Shown here: positions 55,572-64,000 of the stretch, one piece after another
Layout of the letters: the number at the start of each line of letters is the position of its first letter
Numbering within the stretch: the first letter of the stretch is position 1
Notes under the pieces: generated by a model
The model's database searches: none
Told to the model about the DNA's origin: nothing
Seen by the model: only the letters and a program-made list of their open reading frames with translations
Made by a program: the position numbers and the translations under genes
From: Bacteroidota bacterium
Lineage (GTDB): Bacteria > Bacteroidota > Bacteroidia > UBA4408
Direction: 5' to 3'
Assembly (NCBI GenBank): GCA_016718805.1
Contig: JADKCP010000001.1
Span: 1,414,001 to 1,478,000 of the forward strand
DNA length: 64,000 bases

Positions 55572-55754
55572 TTATTTAATTTCTTTATGAACTGTTTTTT
55601 TCTTTAAGATAGGGTTGAATTTTTTTAATTCAATTCTATCAGGAGTGTTTCTTTTGTTCTTGGTAGTAATGTAACGCGAAGTTCCCGGCTTACCACTGTC
55701 TTTGTGCTCAGTACACTCTAAAATCACCTGAATTCTGTTGCCTTTTTTTGCCAT
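55572..55754 (-). CDS. rpmG: 50S ribosomal protein L33
   Basis: A 60-residue ribosomal protein with the L33 pattern 'RIQVILECTEHK', 'SRYITTKNKRNTPDRIELKK' (first 20 residues of the core) and 'FNPILKKKTVHKEIK'. Only one of the four Cys of zinc-binding L33 forms is left, so this is a zinc-independent type. A promoter-like element lies 65 bases upstream. In related genomes rpmB is directly upstream, but here it is about 5.6 kb away. Confidence 0.97.
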   Translation of the reverse strand: MAKKGNRIQVILECTEHKDSGKPGTSRYITTKNKRNTPDRIELKKFNPILKKKTVHKEIK

Positions 55755-55817
55755 CTTTTCTTAAATAATAAATGTAACAGGAAGCATTAATCCCTTCCTT
55801 TTTTTTCAATCGGGACG

Positions 55818-55851
55818 CAAATGTAATACTTTATTGTAAATAATTATCAAA
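55818..55851 (-). promoter_or_regulatory. Possible promoter for rpmG-DUF4295
   Basis: On the minus strand, TTTG (55848-55851) and the perfect -7 motif TACATTTG (55818-55825) are separated by 22 bases, slightly more than the usual 19-21. The start would be about 55 bases before the rpmG ATG. Confidence 0.55.
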
Positions 55852-55881
55852 ATAGTTCTATTATTTTCTCTATTTAATCAA

Positions 55882-57048
55882 TTACAACAATCGCATGCGT
55901 TTTAAAAAGCGCCTTTCTGCTTTTTCAGAATTCAATCGAATACCGGCAAAAACTAACATTTTAGTATTGCTGTAAGTGATTGATAAATTGGTGTTGGCTT
56001 TTTTAATTAGGTTTTCGTAAATGTAAAAGAATCCAAAGAAAAACTTCCCTGCATCATAGCGGGTCGAAAATCGCAAGTTTAGTTTGTCGATTAGCGCAGC
56101 CTTCTGCTGAACCGAAATTGAACTAAGCAACTGTTGTTGTGTAAAATCTATTCCCAGTCCATTAATAATTGAACCGGTAATACTAAGTTTTTTACGTATC
56201 ACAAATGTGTGTGCATATCCAAGATTAATTCCGGCAGTTTGAAAGGTTATTCGTTTACTCTGACTAAGTTCATTAAAATATGACTTAAATTGGACAGGAG
56301 CCATACCGGTAGAATCTAATAAATCTAAATAGGTATAAAATACTCCCAAAATACCTGTACCACACGATTTTTTTTGAATTTCAGTAAATGTAAATGAACC
56401 GCGATATGAAAACTTCTTATAGTTAAAAATATAGCTTGAAGATAAGCCAAATGCATTTAAACGCATGGCAGGTTTTAATAAATAGGGAGTATTGTCAATC
56501 GGAGTATTACTGGTAAAATCGTTGGAATTTTTGAGATAAAAACCTTCATAATTTTTATAATATGTATCAGTAATCAATCGCTTTCCATAAAAATTGAAAT
56601 TAAAATCGAGGTGCTTTTTAGTGTTACCCTTTTCATTAAAACCCGGTTGTTTGATAGTAATTCCAGTATTTAGTACAAAAGTCGCTATGCGGTTACTGAA
56701 CATTAAACCTATGATGTAGTTATCATTGGGCTTGTAGGTTAATTTTTTAATTGGCGAATTCGCATTCGATTCTTCCAATCGTATATCTTGTGATTTATAG
56801 ATTAATGGAAGAGAAATAGTAGTAAAGTGTTTTAATGATTGGTAAAAACTAGTATCATAGTAGGGTGTATTAGCTTTATAAATATACTGAACAAATTTTC
56901 GATGAGGTTTTAAAAGAAATTGAAGAAATGCACTTTCCTTTTTTGTTGAATCAACTGAAGCATTTGATATAGTACTAAAGAAGAGTAGTATCGAAAAACA
57001 ACATACCAACTTGCTTATCGGAGTTTTAAAAACGCTAAAGGAATTCAT
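55882..57048 (-). CDS. DUF4421 family outer-membrane-like protein
   Basis: A 388-residue exported protein. Residues 1-30 form a signal peptide ('LVCCFSILLFFSTISNAS'). The rest is made of alternating strands with aromatic ends, in the DUF4421 pattern ('YYDTSFYQSLKHFTTISLPL', 'NYIIGLMFSNRIATFVLNTG', 'DTYYKNYEGFYLKNSND'), so it is likely an outer-membrane beta-barrel. Function unknown. It starts nine bases after the stop of the Xaa-Pro aminopeptidase gene and is probably in one operon with it. Confidence 0.82.
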   Translation of the reverse strand: MNSFSVFKTPISKLVCCFSILLFFSTISNASVDSTKKESAFLQFLLKPHRKFVQYIYKANTPYYDTSFYQSLKHFTTISLPLIYKSQDIRLEESNANSPIKKLTYKPNDNYIIGLMFSNRIATFVLNTGITIKQPGFNEKGNTKKHLDFNFNFYGKRLITDTYYKNYEGFYLKNSNDFTSNTPIDNTPYLLKPAMRLNAFGLSSSYIFNYKKFSYRGSFTFTEIQKKSCGTGILGVFYTYLDLLDSTGMAPVQFKSYFNELSQSKRITFQTAGINLGYAHTFVIRKKLSITGSIINGLGIDFTQQQLLSSISVQQKAALIDKLNLRFSTRYDAGKFFFGFFYIYENLIKKANTNLSITYSNTKMLVFAGIRLNSEKAERRFLKRMRLL

Positions 57049-57057
57049 GGCCGGTAC

Positions 57058-58479
57058 TTACTTTTCAAAAACACCTTTAGTTTTCATTAATGCCTCAATA
57101 TCTTCAATCTTAGTTACTAAACTTTGAGATAAATTTTCGGGTAAATTATCCGTAATAAGAATATTATCTTCAATACGTACTCCAATATTCCACCATTTTT
57201 TATCACAGTTTGAACCTTCCGGAATATAAATTCCAGGTTCTACGGTCATGACATTTCCAGCTTTTAATAGTCCATGTGTCCCTACATCATGCACATCCAA
57301 CCCTAAATAATGTGAAGTACCGTGCATAAAATAATTCCTATAATCAGCAGCATCCTGAATAATGCCTAATTTAAGTAAACCACTTTGTATAACTTTTATA
57401 GCTTCATAGTGTGGTGAATAAAATTTATTTCCAGCTTTGCAGGCAGCTATCGCAGCATCGTGCGCATCCAATACGAGTTGATATATTTTTTTCTCACTTT
57501 CTGTAAATGTTCCACTCATGGGAACAGTGCGTGTAATATCTGCTGCGTAACCATGGTATTCGGCACCAGCATCGGTAAGCAATAAATGAGACAGGTTATT
57601 TTTTTTACGGTTCGAAGTATAATGTAACACGCATGAGTTTTCGGAATTTCCAACAATACTCGGGTAGGCAATACATTCAGCACCTCTAGAAATAAAACCA
57701 TATTCAACAATCGCTTGTGCCTGGTATTCGCTGTTTGATGGCTGTAAAGATTGTATTAAATCTTTGTGTGCTTCACAACTTATAGTAATAGCCTTTCGCA
57801 TCATGCGCAATTCCTCTTCCTGTTTTACTTCTCTTAATTTAGTGAGTATAGTAGACAAGCGTTTTTCATTGGCAGCGCTTTTCCCGGCTTCAGTCAATTT
57901 TTTTTGAAACATCTGTTGCAATTCATACTTATTATCTTCTTCCGAATACGTGTTCTCTAGTGATTTCTTATTATAAATAAATACAGCTTCACATTTCGAA
58001 AATGGCATATCGTATTTTTCCAGCTCAGTATGCAATTTCACATCTTTTATTCTCGATACTTTTCGTGCCTCTTCAATCGTTAAAGTGCGCCCTGTCCATA
58101 TTTCTTTACTAACATTCGGAGCTTGAATAAAAAGTAACTCGTTATAGCTTATAGTATCGTATTGCTGGGTGTCTTTAAAAATAATTAGTAAGGAATTAGG
58201 TTCCGTAAAACCACTGAGATAATAAAAATTAGGGTCTTGATGAAAGGCATAATCCACATCGCCACTTCTGGTTTGCAATGAGTTTGAAAAAAAAACCGCC
58301 ATAGCATGTTCGGGCAATTCAGCCCTAAGCGCTTCTCTTCGATTGGCATGAAATGACGCACTTAAACGATCATTATCATAAAATAAAGCATGGGTATGTT
58401 TAGCAGAGTCTGTTGAACTTTGTGCAAAGACACAGTGTGCATACAAGAATACTAAAACAATTATTTTTAATTGATTCAT
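57058..58479 (-). CDS. Xaa-Pro aminopeptidase (M24B family), exported
   Basis: A 473-residue metallopeptidase that removes N-terminal residues before proline. A signal peptide (residues 1-19, 'IIVLVFLYAHCVFAQ') suggests a periplasmic or secreted enzyme. An AMP_N domain lies at about 30-180 and the pita-bread catalytic domain at 215-460. Metal ligands are visible as Asp in 'LLTDAGAEYHGYAADITRT' (two Asp), His in 'GTSHYLGLDVHDVG', Glu in 'TVEPGIYIPEG' and Glu in 'VRIEDNILIT'. The set is complete, so the enzyme should be active. Confidence 0.93.
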   Translation of the reverse strand: MNQLKIIVLVFLYAHCVFAQSSTDSAKHTHALFYDNDRLSASFHANRREALRAELPEHAMAVFFSNSLQTRSGDVDYAFHQDPNFYYLSGFTEPNSLLIIFKDTQQYDTISYNELLFIQAPNVSKEIWTGRTLTIEEARKVSRIKDVKLHTELEKYDMPFSKCEAVFIYNKKSLENTYSEEDNKYELQQMFQKKLTEAGKSAANEKRLSTILTKLREVKQEEELRMMRKAITISCEAHKDLIQSLQPSNSEYQAQAIVEYGFISRGAECIAYPSIVGNSENSCVLHYTSNRKKNNLSHLLLTDAGAEYHGYAADITRTVPMSGTFTESEKKIYQLVLDAHDAAIAACKAGNKFYSPHYEAIKVIQSGLLKLGIIQDAADYRNYFMHGTSHYLGLDVHDVGTHGLLKAGNVMTVEPGIYIPEGSNCDKKWWNIGVRIEDNILITDNLPENLSQSLVTKIEDIEALMKTKGVFEK

Positions 58480-58754
58480 CGATGGCTTAAAGATAAAAAA
58501 TAAGCGTATGATTCATGCAAACATCAAATTTGGAACAAAAAATCACTTGCTCAAATTTTTGTTGAAACAACTGCTATCAGAGCCTTCTTAGCCTAACTGG
58601 AATTAATTTGTGAAATGATTTGACAGGCAGTGTGAAAATCATCCGACATTACACAAGTATTTCTACCAAAATAATCGTGCATTTGCTGGATGCTTTAATC
58701 TATAAGTATATAGTATTAATAAGCTTTGTAGTTTATCTATCCAAGCCAAAGCAA

Positions 58755-61133
58755 TTATTTTTTAATTCTGTTAAACTCCGCCTCATTCACATTTTTATTG
58801 TTGTAATTGAACTTAGTTTTAGATGTAAGATTGTAGGTTAATGTTAGCCGTAAATAGCTAAGTGTAAATTTTTGCTTGTATTCATTACTGAATGTATTTG
58901 CCGTAAATTTTCCCGCTGCTTGTGCCGTATTTGCAAAGTCGTTCCATAGTAGATTAACGTTTAGCGCATCTTCCTTCAAGAAAGATCTTGATAGTGCTAT
59001 TGTGAAGTAATAATAGGGCTTACGTTTAGTAAGACCATCTAAGCTATTGCCGTAATATTCAGCTGTAAATTCAGCAGTAAACCAAGCAGGAATTTTATAA
59101 GTATGATAGGTGTACAAATATAATTGAGGTATACTTCTTAAGGTGGTGTATTCAACTCTGTTATCCTTGTACTGATAAATATTTAATGCACAAGAAGTAT
59201 AAGTTGAGTAATTCCCTTTTTCATAGGGAGTTTCAATTGCTACAGTTTGGATAGTTCGCTGTTGTATATTGTCTTTCGTAAAAATAACGGCGTTGGGGCT
59301 AGGCGAAACAGGATTGGCCATCATTACCGAATTAATGGTTCTTTTTGAAAGTGTGTAAGCATATCTCAATGAGATGGATTTAAAAGTCAGTTTTATTTCG
59401 CTTTGATGTAAATATTCCGGTTTCAAAAGTGCATTCCCACGTATGCCGGTTAAACTATCTAAATACCATAAAAATGGATCCATATCCTGGTATAAAGGTC
59501 TATTAATTTTATAAGCGTAAGATGTACTTAGTTTCCAGCTATCGTTTAACGAATAATGAAGCTTTGCACTAGGAAATACATCGGAATAGGAATTCTTAAA
59601 ATACACACTGTCGTATAAAATAGATTTACTATGCGCCAAGGTGTGTTCCCAGCGTATACCAAGGCTGGTTGTGAGTTTATTTGCGACGTATTTATATACA
59701 ATATACGCTGCCGGCACATATTCAGTATACAGCGTATTGTTGGCTATTGACGTATTCGGGCTATAAATCGTTTCACTTGTTTTTTTAGAGAAAAATTGAA
59801 TGTTGCCTTCGTTCGTGGTGGTTGAAAATTTAGCACCAATATCAACGCTTCCCTTTTTAAGTTTATGACTATAATCTGTTTGAGCTGTGTAAAGCTGTAT
59901 GCTATTTAAATTGTCGTTTATTCGGTTGTAAGAAATTGTATCAATTATTTCTACAATGTTATCCAACAATTTATTTTGAAATTGGTTGTATTGTACCCCA
60001 ATAAATAAGGTATTTCCCTTTTCTCCTATTTCGTTGTAATAGTTAATATTGGCCGAATGATTCAGCAATTTGGTGGTTGCAGCATTCGTCATGTTTATTT
60101 TTGAAACAAAAATTTCGTCCGAATAATAATCGCCGTTTTGAAGAACATCTAATTTGAAAAAGTGCGATAATCCATCGTATTGTGCAGACACTGATGAATG
60201 CTCGTTTAGTTTATATCCTAAGCCTGCTCGGTAATAATGCACGCTGGTATTGTGATTGTTTTCGGTGTAGTATCCATACTTTTTAAAACTGCCACTGCTA
60301 GTTATAAATTTGTTTTCACTCCATGAAGTGCCCAATTCATTGGCATAGTAACTATTGAAATCCCATTTGTTTTTTCTGAAATTAAAAGTAATATTAGCAG
60401 CATTCATGGTGTATTCACCCAAAGGTTTATTTTTTATTAATCCGCTAGTTGTTGAATTTACAAGTGTTACGCTCGTTCCTTGTGAATAGTATTTTTGCAT
60501 GCTTATTAAAACTACAGCTTTGCCTTTTGCATCGTACCTGGCATCAGGATTTGTGATAATTTCTATACTTTTAATATCACTTGGCGGCAAAGATTTAAAA
60601 CTCTCAAAAGTTATTTCTTTACCATTCAGTATCAACAATGCCTCACCTCTTCCAAAAACATTCACCTTATTACCCGATACACTCACAGTGGGGATTCTAC
60701 CTAATAATTCGTTCGCGTTGGCACTTTTACTGAGCAATGAATTTTCAACATTCACTTTTGTTCCTTCGGTGGTTTTTTCAAACATGGGTTTAGTTGCCAC
60801 CAGCACAAATTCACGCAAGTCATTTGATGCAGCATTTAATTGAACATTTCCTAATTGAATATTCTGAGTGTCTACTATAAATGCTTGCTGAAAATCTTGA
60901 AAACCTAATGAAGTAATTTTCAATAAAACAAATCCTTTTTGCGCAAAGCTTAAATCAATTTTGCCATTCTCAAAGTAATTACCCAAGAGCATGTTATCGC
61001 TTGAATCAACCAAAATAACGTTGCCACTTAATGGCATGTTTTCTGGGTTTACAACATTCGCTGTTAAGCTAACATTTTGCGATTGGGCGATTCGAGAATA
61101 AAGGAAAAAAATTAGAACAAGATACTTTTTCAT
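58755..61133 (-). CDS. Outer membrane beta-barrel family protein (TonB-dependent receptor-like)
   Basis: A 792-residue outer-membrane protein. It has a signal peptide (1-18), a CarboxypepD_reg-like domain (about 22-100), a plug-like region ('GTKVNVENSLLSKSANANEL', 'VNVFGRGEALLILNGKEI', 'IKSIEIITNPDARYDAKG') and a long beta-barrel part to the C terminus, matching the 'outer membrane protein beta-barrel' group. The plug is shorter than in siderophore receptors, and no TonB box is obvious. The group is probably related to TonB-dependent receptors but its ligands are unknown. A perfect -7 motif TAGTTTTG occurs at 61154-61161. Confidence 0.9.
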   Translation of the reverse strand: MKKYLVLIFFLYSRIAQSQNVSLTANVVNPENMPLSGNVILVDSSDNMLLGNYFENGKIDLSFAQKGFVLLKITSLGFQDFQQAFIVDTQNIQLGNVQLNAASNDLREFVLVATKPMFEKTTEGTKVNVENSLLSKSANANELLGRIPTVSVSGNKVNVFGRGEALLILNGKEITFESFKSLPPSDIKSIEIITNPDARYDAKGKAVVLISMQKYYSQGTSVTLVNSTTSGLIKNKPLGEYTMNAANITFNFRKNKWDFNSYYANELGTSWSENKFITSSGSFKKYGYYTENNHNTSVHYYRAGLGYKLNEHSSVSAQYDGLSHFFKLDVLQNGDYYSDEIFVSKINMTNAATTKLLNHSANINYYNEIGEKGNTLFIGVQYNQFQNKLLDNIVEIIDTISYNRINDNLNSIQLYTAQTDYSHKLKKGSVDIGAKFSTTTNEGNIQFFSKKTSETIYSPNTSIANNTLYTEYVPAAYIVYKYVANKLTTSLGIRWEHTLAHSKSILYDSVYFKNSYSDVFPSAKLHYSLNDSWKLSTSYAYKINRPLYQDMDPFLWYLDSLTGIRGNALLKPEYLHQSEIKLTFKSISLRYAYTLSKRTINSVMMANPVSPSPNAVIFTKDNIQQRTIQTVAIETPYEKGNYSTYTSCALNIYQYKDNRVEYTTLRSIPQLYLYTYHTYKIPAWFTAEFTAEYYGNSLDGLTKRKPYYYFTIALSRSFLKEDALNVNLLWNDFANTAQAAGKFTANTFSNEYKQKFTLSYLRLTLTYNLTSKTKFNYNNKNVNEAEFNRIKK

Positions 61134-61300
61134 GAGGCAAGAATTTTACACCACAAAACTAGTTCTAATGGGCTGTTCAACTAAGTCAATGAAAGGACAT
61201 ATTCGGACAGAAAAGGCGAGGTATGATTAGTAGTTGAATCTCTTTTAATTGCATAACCAAATAATTAGTTAGTGAATCCGGGAGGGTATATTTTGGGAAT

Positions 61301-61330
61301 AAAAAAAGCTGTCCTTGCGAGACAGCTTTT
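61301..61330 (-). terminator. Intrinsic terminator of rpmB
   Basis: AAAAGCTGTC (61304-61313) pairs perfectly with GACAGCTTTT (61321-61330) across a 7-base loop; on the minus strand a run of seven T residues ends it, 20 bases after the rpmB stop. Confidence 0.9.
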
Positions 61331-61349
61331 ACAGTATTGTATGCAAAAA

Positions 61350-61589
61350 TTAATTTGCCAAATAGCCTTTTTCTTTAGCAGTTTTCATAACTGCAGAAAT
61401 TCCTTTTTTATGAATGTTTCTTAAAGCAGAAGTTGAAACTTTAAGAGTAACCCAAGTACCATCTTCAGGGACAAAGAATTTTTTAACGATCAAATTTGGG
61501 TTAAATTTTCTTTTAGTCTTTTTATTCGAGAAAGAAACTTTATTTCCTCCTATGGCTTTTTTGCCGGTTAAATCGCAGATACGTGACAT
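61350..61589 (-). CDS. rpmB: 50S ribosomal protein L28
   Basis: A 79-residue ribosomal protein with the L28 pattern: 'MSRICDLTGKKAIGGNKVSF' at the start, 'KTKRKFNPNLIVKKFFVPE' and 'VTLKVSTSALRNIHKKG'. Length is typical. The gene has its own strong terminator, so it is not co-transcribed with the genes that follow it. In related genomes it is followed by rpmG; here three other genes lie between them. Confidence 0.98.
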   Translation of the reverse strand: MSRICDLTGKKAIGGNKVSFSNKKTKRKFNPNLIVKKFFVPEDGTWVTLKVSTSALRNIHKKGISAVMKTAKEKGYLAN

Positions 61590-61788
61590 GTTGTATAATT
61601 ATTAAAGCAGTTTTTTTAAAAACGGAGTGCAAATAACGTAAAATATTTTTGAAACAGCAAAAAATATTTAGTTCTAGCGCTGAGATATCTTTTAATAACT
61701 CGAAATAAAGTATAATTATTACGATGAAGTGTAATCCTTTTGTTGGATTTATTGGCTGAATAGCCGCTCATGGTCTTAGATTTAACAC

Positions 61789-62814
61789 TTAGAGTTTTAC
61801 CAGTTCTCTAAAATTAGTCCTTACATCATAGTGCTTTGTAGCATGCTTTAAAAATTGCTCCAAACAAGCAAAGTTGTGCGCCGAAAGCATTTTTGGGTGC
61901 GAAATAAAGTGCATGAGTGTATTTTGACGAAGGAAGTTTTGATACAGTTTCAGCTTTACACGGGTCAATAATTCAATAGAAACCATTTCATGCTGGTTTT
62001 TAATGGTTTCTATGTTTTCTTCAACCTGAGAAACCACGCCACTACCATCGCCTACAGAGCGATTGCCGGTTTTCCATAAAAACTTCAATAATAACTTATT
62101 AGCAAATTCAATTGCCGCTGAAACTCGTACTAAAGATATTGGCACCTCAATAAAACTACCTCCTTCAACTGCTTGTGTAATATCCATTTCAAATTGATAT
62201 ACTTTCTTGGGTGCCACTTGGAAATCGTAATACTGGGCCGTACTTAAATTTTTCATACCCGGCAAAACACTAAAATCATACACAATACCGTGCTTTTTAA
62301 AACAAGGATAAAAATCACTAAAAGGCTGTATACACCATCCTCCGGCACGGTATCCATCCATTTTGTAATTGGCAGTTACCGGTGAAATAATGTCGTTTAA
62401 AATGCGAATTGAATTATCAAATATAGCTTCGCGCTCCTTTTCTTGCAAAGCATGAAATCGATAATAAGTAAGTGATGGAAGCGACCAATTATTAGTGCGT
62501 ACATCGTAGGTTGCATCTTGCCAATGTGGATGGATGTGCGGATAGATAAGGTGCCCTTTTCGGATTAATTCCTGTAATTGTTGTTGAATAGCATCAAAAT
62601 CAACTTTTGCAGCAGGATGTACATTAGCAACTTCTTTTAATCGCAGCAAATAGGTTGTGTCAACAAAAAATAATGCATTCGCAATTCCATAGCGTTCAAA
62701 AAGTCCGATTAGCTGTCGGGTAGGAGCCAGCATACATTTTTCGACCGAGCCGCTACTTCGACCTAAAAATAACTCGTAATCAAATGTAAAGAGTAAATTT
62801 TTAGATGGCTTCAT
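61789..62814 (-). CDS. Polysaccharide deacetylase-like protein
   Basis: A 341-residue cytosolic or periplasmic protein without a signal peptide. The start 'LLFTFDYELFLG' is the metal-binding strand of the polysaccharide deacetylase (NodB) fold with Asp and Glu in place of the usual TFDDG, and 'GHLIYPHIHPHWQ' supplies the His-x-His metal ligands. 'KMDGYRAGGWCIQPFSDFYP' is a typical later motif. It may deacetylate or otherwise trim a surface glycan. It starts 35 bp after the glycosyltransferase gene on the same strand and probably belongs to the same locus. Confidence 0.82.
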   Translation of the reverse strand: MKPSKNLLFTFDYELFLGRSSGSVEKCMLAPTRQLIGLFERYGIANALFFVDTTYLLRLKEVANVHPAAKVDFDAIQQQLQELIRKGHLIYPHIHPHWQDATYDVRTNNWSLPSLTYYRFHALQEKEREAIFDNSIRILNDIISPVTANYKMDGYRAGGWCIQPFSDFYPCFKKHGIVYDFSVLPGMKNLSTAQYYDFQVAPKKVYQFEMDITQAVEGGSFIEVPISLVRVSAAIEFANKLLLKFLWKTGNRSVGDGSGVVSQVEENIETIKNQHEMVSIELLTRVKLKLYQNFLRQNTLMHFISHPKMLSAHNFACLEQFLKHATKHYDVRTNFRELVKL

Positions 62815-62849
62815 TGCTTAAATCGATTGTTTAATGCGAATAGGGATAG

Positions 62850-64000
62850 TTAAATCAACTGTTTGATTAGAATTTTACTGTGTTGCAAAGTCGAAAATTG
62901 CTCAGTGTTAAATGTACTGTTAAATTGAATAGCCTTATTTTTTACGTTTTTAATTAAGTTTTCGAAATCATTTTCAAAATTCTCAAAGTCAATAAAAACG
63001 CCAAGTTGATTACTTACCAAGAAATCTGGAACTTCTCCTTTTTTTGAAAAAATTACGATGGGTTTTCGGTTAGCAAGGTATTCGTAAAACTTGGTATTAA
63101 AGGCAAAAGAATGATCGTGTGCCGCAAAAATTAAACAAAAATCACTGAGTTGAATTTGTGCTTGAATTTCGTTCAAACGAATAGGTGCATTTAAACTAAT
63201 GGATGAAAGTCCGAAACCGGTAAATAGTTTTTTCATCGCCGGATCCATATCGCCATAAAAATCAAAGCGAAACTTTTGTGCAAAATGCGGATCGGCTGTT
63301 TCTTGTTTTTTTAAGGCGCTTAAAAATGGAGTTAAAATATATTCCACATTCGAATAAAAAGTACCTGCATAAATAAAACGTTGTACGGTTGAATTTGAGG
63401 CAGCTTGAGGCTTCTTCACTATATCATCAATGTCGTAACCATTGGCAATGGTAATCATTTTGTGTGCCGATGAAGGGACTTTTTCCTTCAGCCAATCGGT
63501 CATTTGTTCATTTGCAGTTATCACACAATTAGCCCGCTCTATTGCCTCAGTTTCCATCCAAAGTTCGTGCGCCATGCGGTTTGGAGCAAGATTCATGAAA
63601 CCGTGAAAAGTTCTATTATCAGTCCAGGGGTCTCGGTAATCGAGTATAAAATTGAGGTGTGGAAATTTTAACTTTAACAATGAAGTATAATAGCCAATCC
63701 TGAAGGGAGGAACGGTAACAACCACATTGCGAATATTTTTTTCTTGAATTAATTCAGCCGCTTTACGCAACAATTGTTTGCGCCAAAAAAATGTTCTCTC
63801 CGGAAAAGTACCTTTTGATATAAGCTTAAACAACAAGAGCCAGATGCGGTATTCAAGTTTTTGAAAAAAAGTTTGCGGAACTGTAGTCAATATTTTTGGA
63901 TACATTGCCGCTAAGCGATGCAAATGAATGTTTGGATGCTGAGTATCATGAGTCCATTCAGAACGTTCGTGCTGCGAAGGTTCTTTGCAAATTACTTCCA
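62850..64000 (-). CDS. Glycosyltransferase family 4-like protein, 5' end beyond the window
   Basis: The reading frame stays open to the right window edge, so the N terminus is missing. The first visible residues continue without a stop upstream of an internal TTG at 63923 ('EVICKEPSQHERSEWTHDTQ' is coded between the edge and that point), which supports a longer protein. Visible parts are an N-terminal acceptor-side domain ('FILDYRDPWTDNRTFHGF', 'ANCVITANEQMTDWLKEK') and a GT-B donor domain ('RFIYAGTFYSNVEYIL', 'FAFNTKFYEYLANRKPIVIFS'). It probably adds a sugar to a lipopolysaccharide or exopolysaccharide. The donor is unknown. Confidence 0.88.
   Translation of the reverse strand, partial: EVICKEPSQHERSEWTHDTQHPNIHLHRLAAMYPKILTTVPQTFFQKLEYRIWLLLFKLISKGTFPERTFFWRKQLLRKAAELIQEKNIRNVVVTVPPFRIGYYTSLLKLKFPHLNFILDYRDPWTDNRTFHGFMNLAPNRMAHELWMETEAIERANCVITANEQMTDWLKEKVPSSAHKMITIANGYDIDDIVKKPQAASNSTVQRFIYAGTFYSNVEYILTPFLSALKKQETADPHFAQKFRFDFYGDMDPAMKKLFTGFGLSSISLNAPIRLNEIQAQIQLSDFCLIFAAHDHSFAFNTKFYEYLANRKPIVIFSKKGEVPDFLVSNQLGVFIDFENFENDFENLIKNVKNKAIQFNSTFNTEQFSTLQHSKILIKQLI

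Noticed and set aside
58620..58841. Possible small gene on the plus strand between the peptidase and barrel genes
   Set aside because: It overlaps the end of the barrel gene in antisense, has no domain or start signal, and low coding quality.

Overview
The window is chromosomal DNA of a member of the phylum Bacteroidota. The evidence is an AT-rich base composition, secreted proteins with type IX secretion (T9SS) C-terminal signals, two proteins with the gliding-motility-associated C-terminal domain, Bacteroidota-specific families (DUF4295, DUF2851, DUF4421, PKD-like repeats), promoters of the TTTG / TAnnTTTG type, and the near absence of Shine-Dalgarno sequences. The mixture does not fix the genus or order. 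No tRNA, rRNA, CRISPR array, insertion sequence or prophage was seen.

Layout. 1-5.5 kb (+): a SulP anion transporter, a LOG-family nucleotide hydrolase, a YfiR/SpoIIE transmembrane phosphatase and a nitronate monooxygenase. 5.5-13.5 kb (-): two single-domain response regulators, a 1348-residue CHASE3/seven-PAS histidine kinase, a short-chain dehydrogenase and an amino acid permease. 13.8-21.1 kb (+): a CtpA-type protease, a haem-motif/beta-propeller lipoprotein overlapping a DCC thiol protein, a T9SS-exported esterase-like hydrolase, an exonuclease/GIY-YIG fusion and an aldose epimerase. 21.1-30.9 kb (mostly -): an RmlD-like reductase, a K+ channel, PspC and DUF2851 genes, a lone TonB C-terminal domain protein (+), a VOC protein, then a tight run recR - glycosyltransferase fusion - DUF420 - small CxxC protein - CvpA - sterol desaturase. 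30.9-39.7 kb: three large T9SS or gliding-type surface proteins (-) interleaved with a sodium:solute symporter (+) and malate dehydrogenase (+).

39.9-46.1 kb: a QueD-like enzyme (+), then (-) a small unknown protein, a CRP-type response regulator broken by a one-base frameshift, its partner PAS histidine kinase, and the classical rpsO-pnp pair, each with its own terminator. 46.2-54.1 kb (-): a single 2651-residue exported protein with 24 tandem PKD-like repeats of about 90 residues, a PKD domain and a gliding-type C terminus. 54.3-61.6 kb (-): ftsY, DUF4295, rpmG, then three cell-envelope or peptidase genes, then rpmB; this looks like the usual rpmB-rpmG-DUF4295-ftsY block with three genes inserted. 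61.8-64 kb (-): a polysaccharide-deacetylase-like gene and a glycosyltransferase cut by the right window edge, probably the end of a surface polysaccharide locus.

How the parts work together. Two signalling groups stand out: the multi-PAS kinase with two receiver proteins, and the PAS kinase with a receiver/cNMP/HTH regulator. The envelope theme is strong: five T9SS-type cargo proteins, an outer-membrane barrel receptor, a DUF4421 barrel and several glycan enzymes. The most unusual items are the giant repeat protein, the frameshifted CRP-type regulator, the YfiR-SpoIIE fusion, the glycosyltransferase fused to a degenerate sugar-phosphate transferase, and the split ribosomal protein cluster. 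No wholly new defence-type or mobile system was found.
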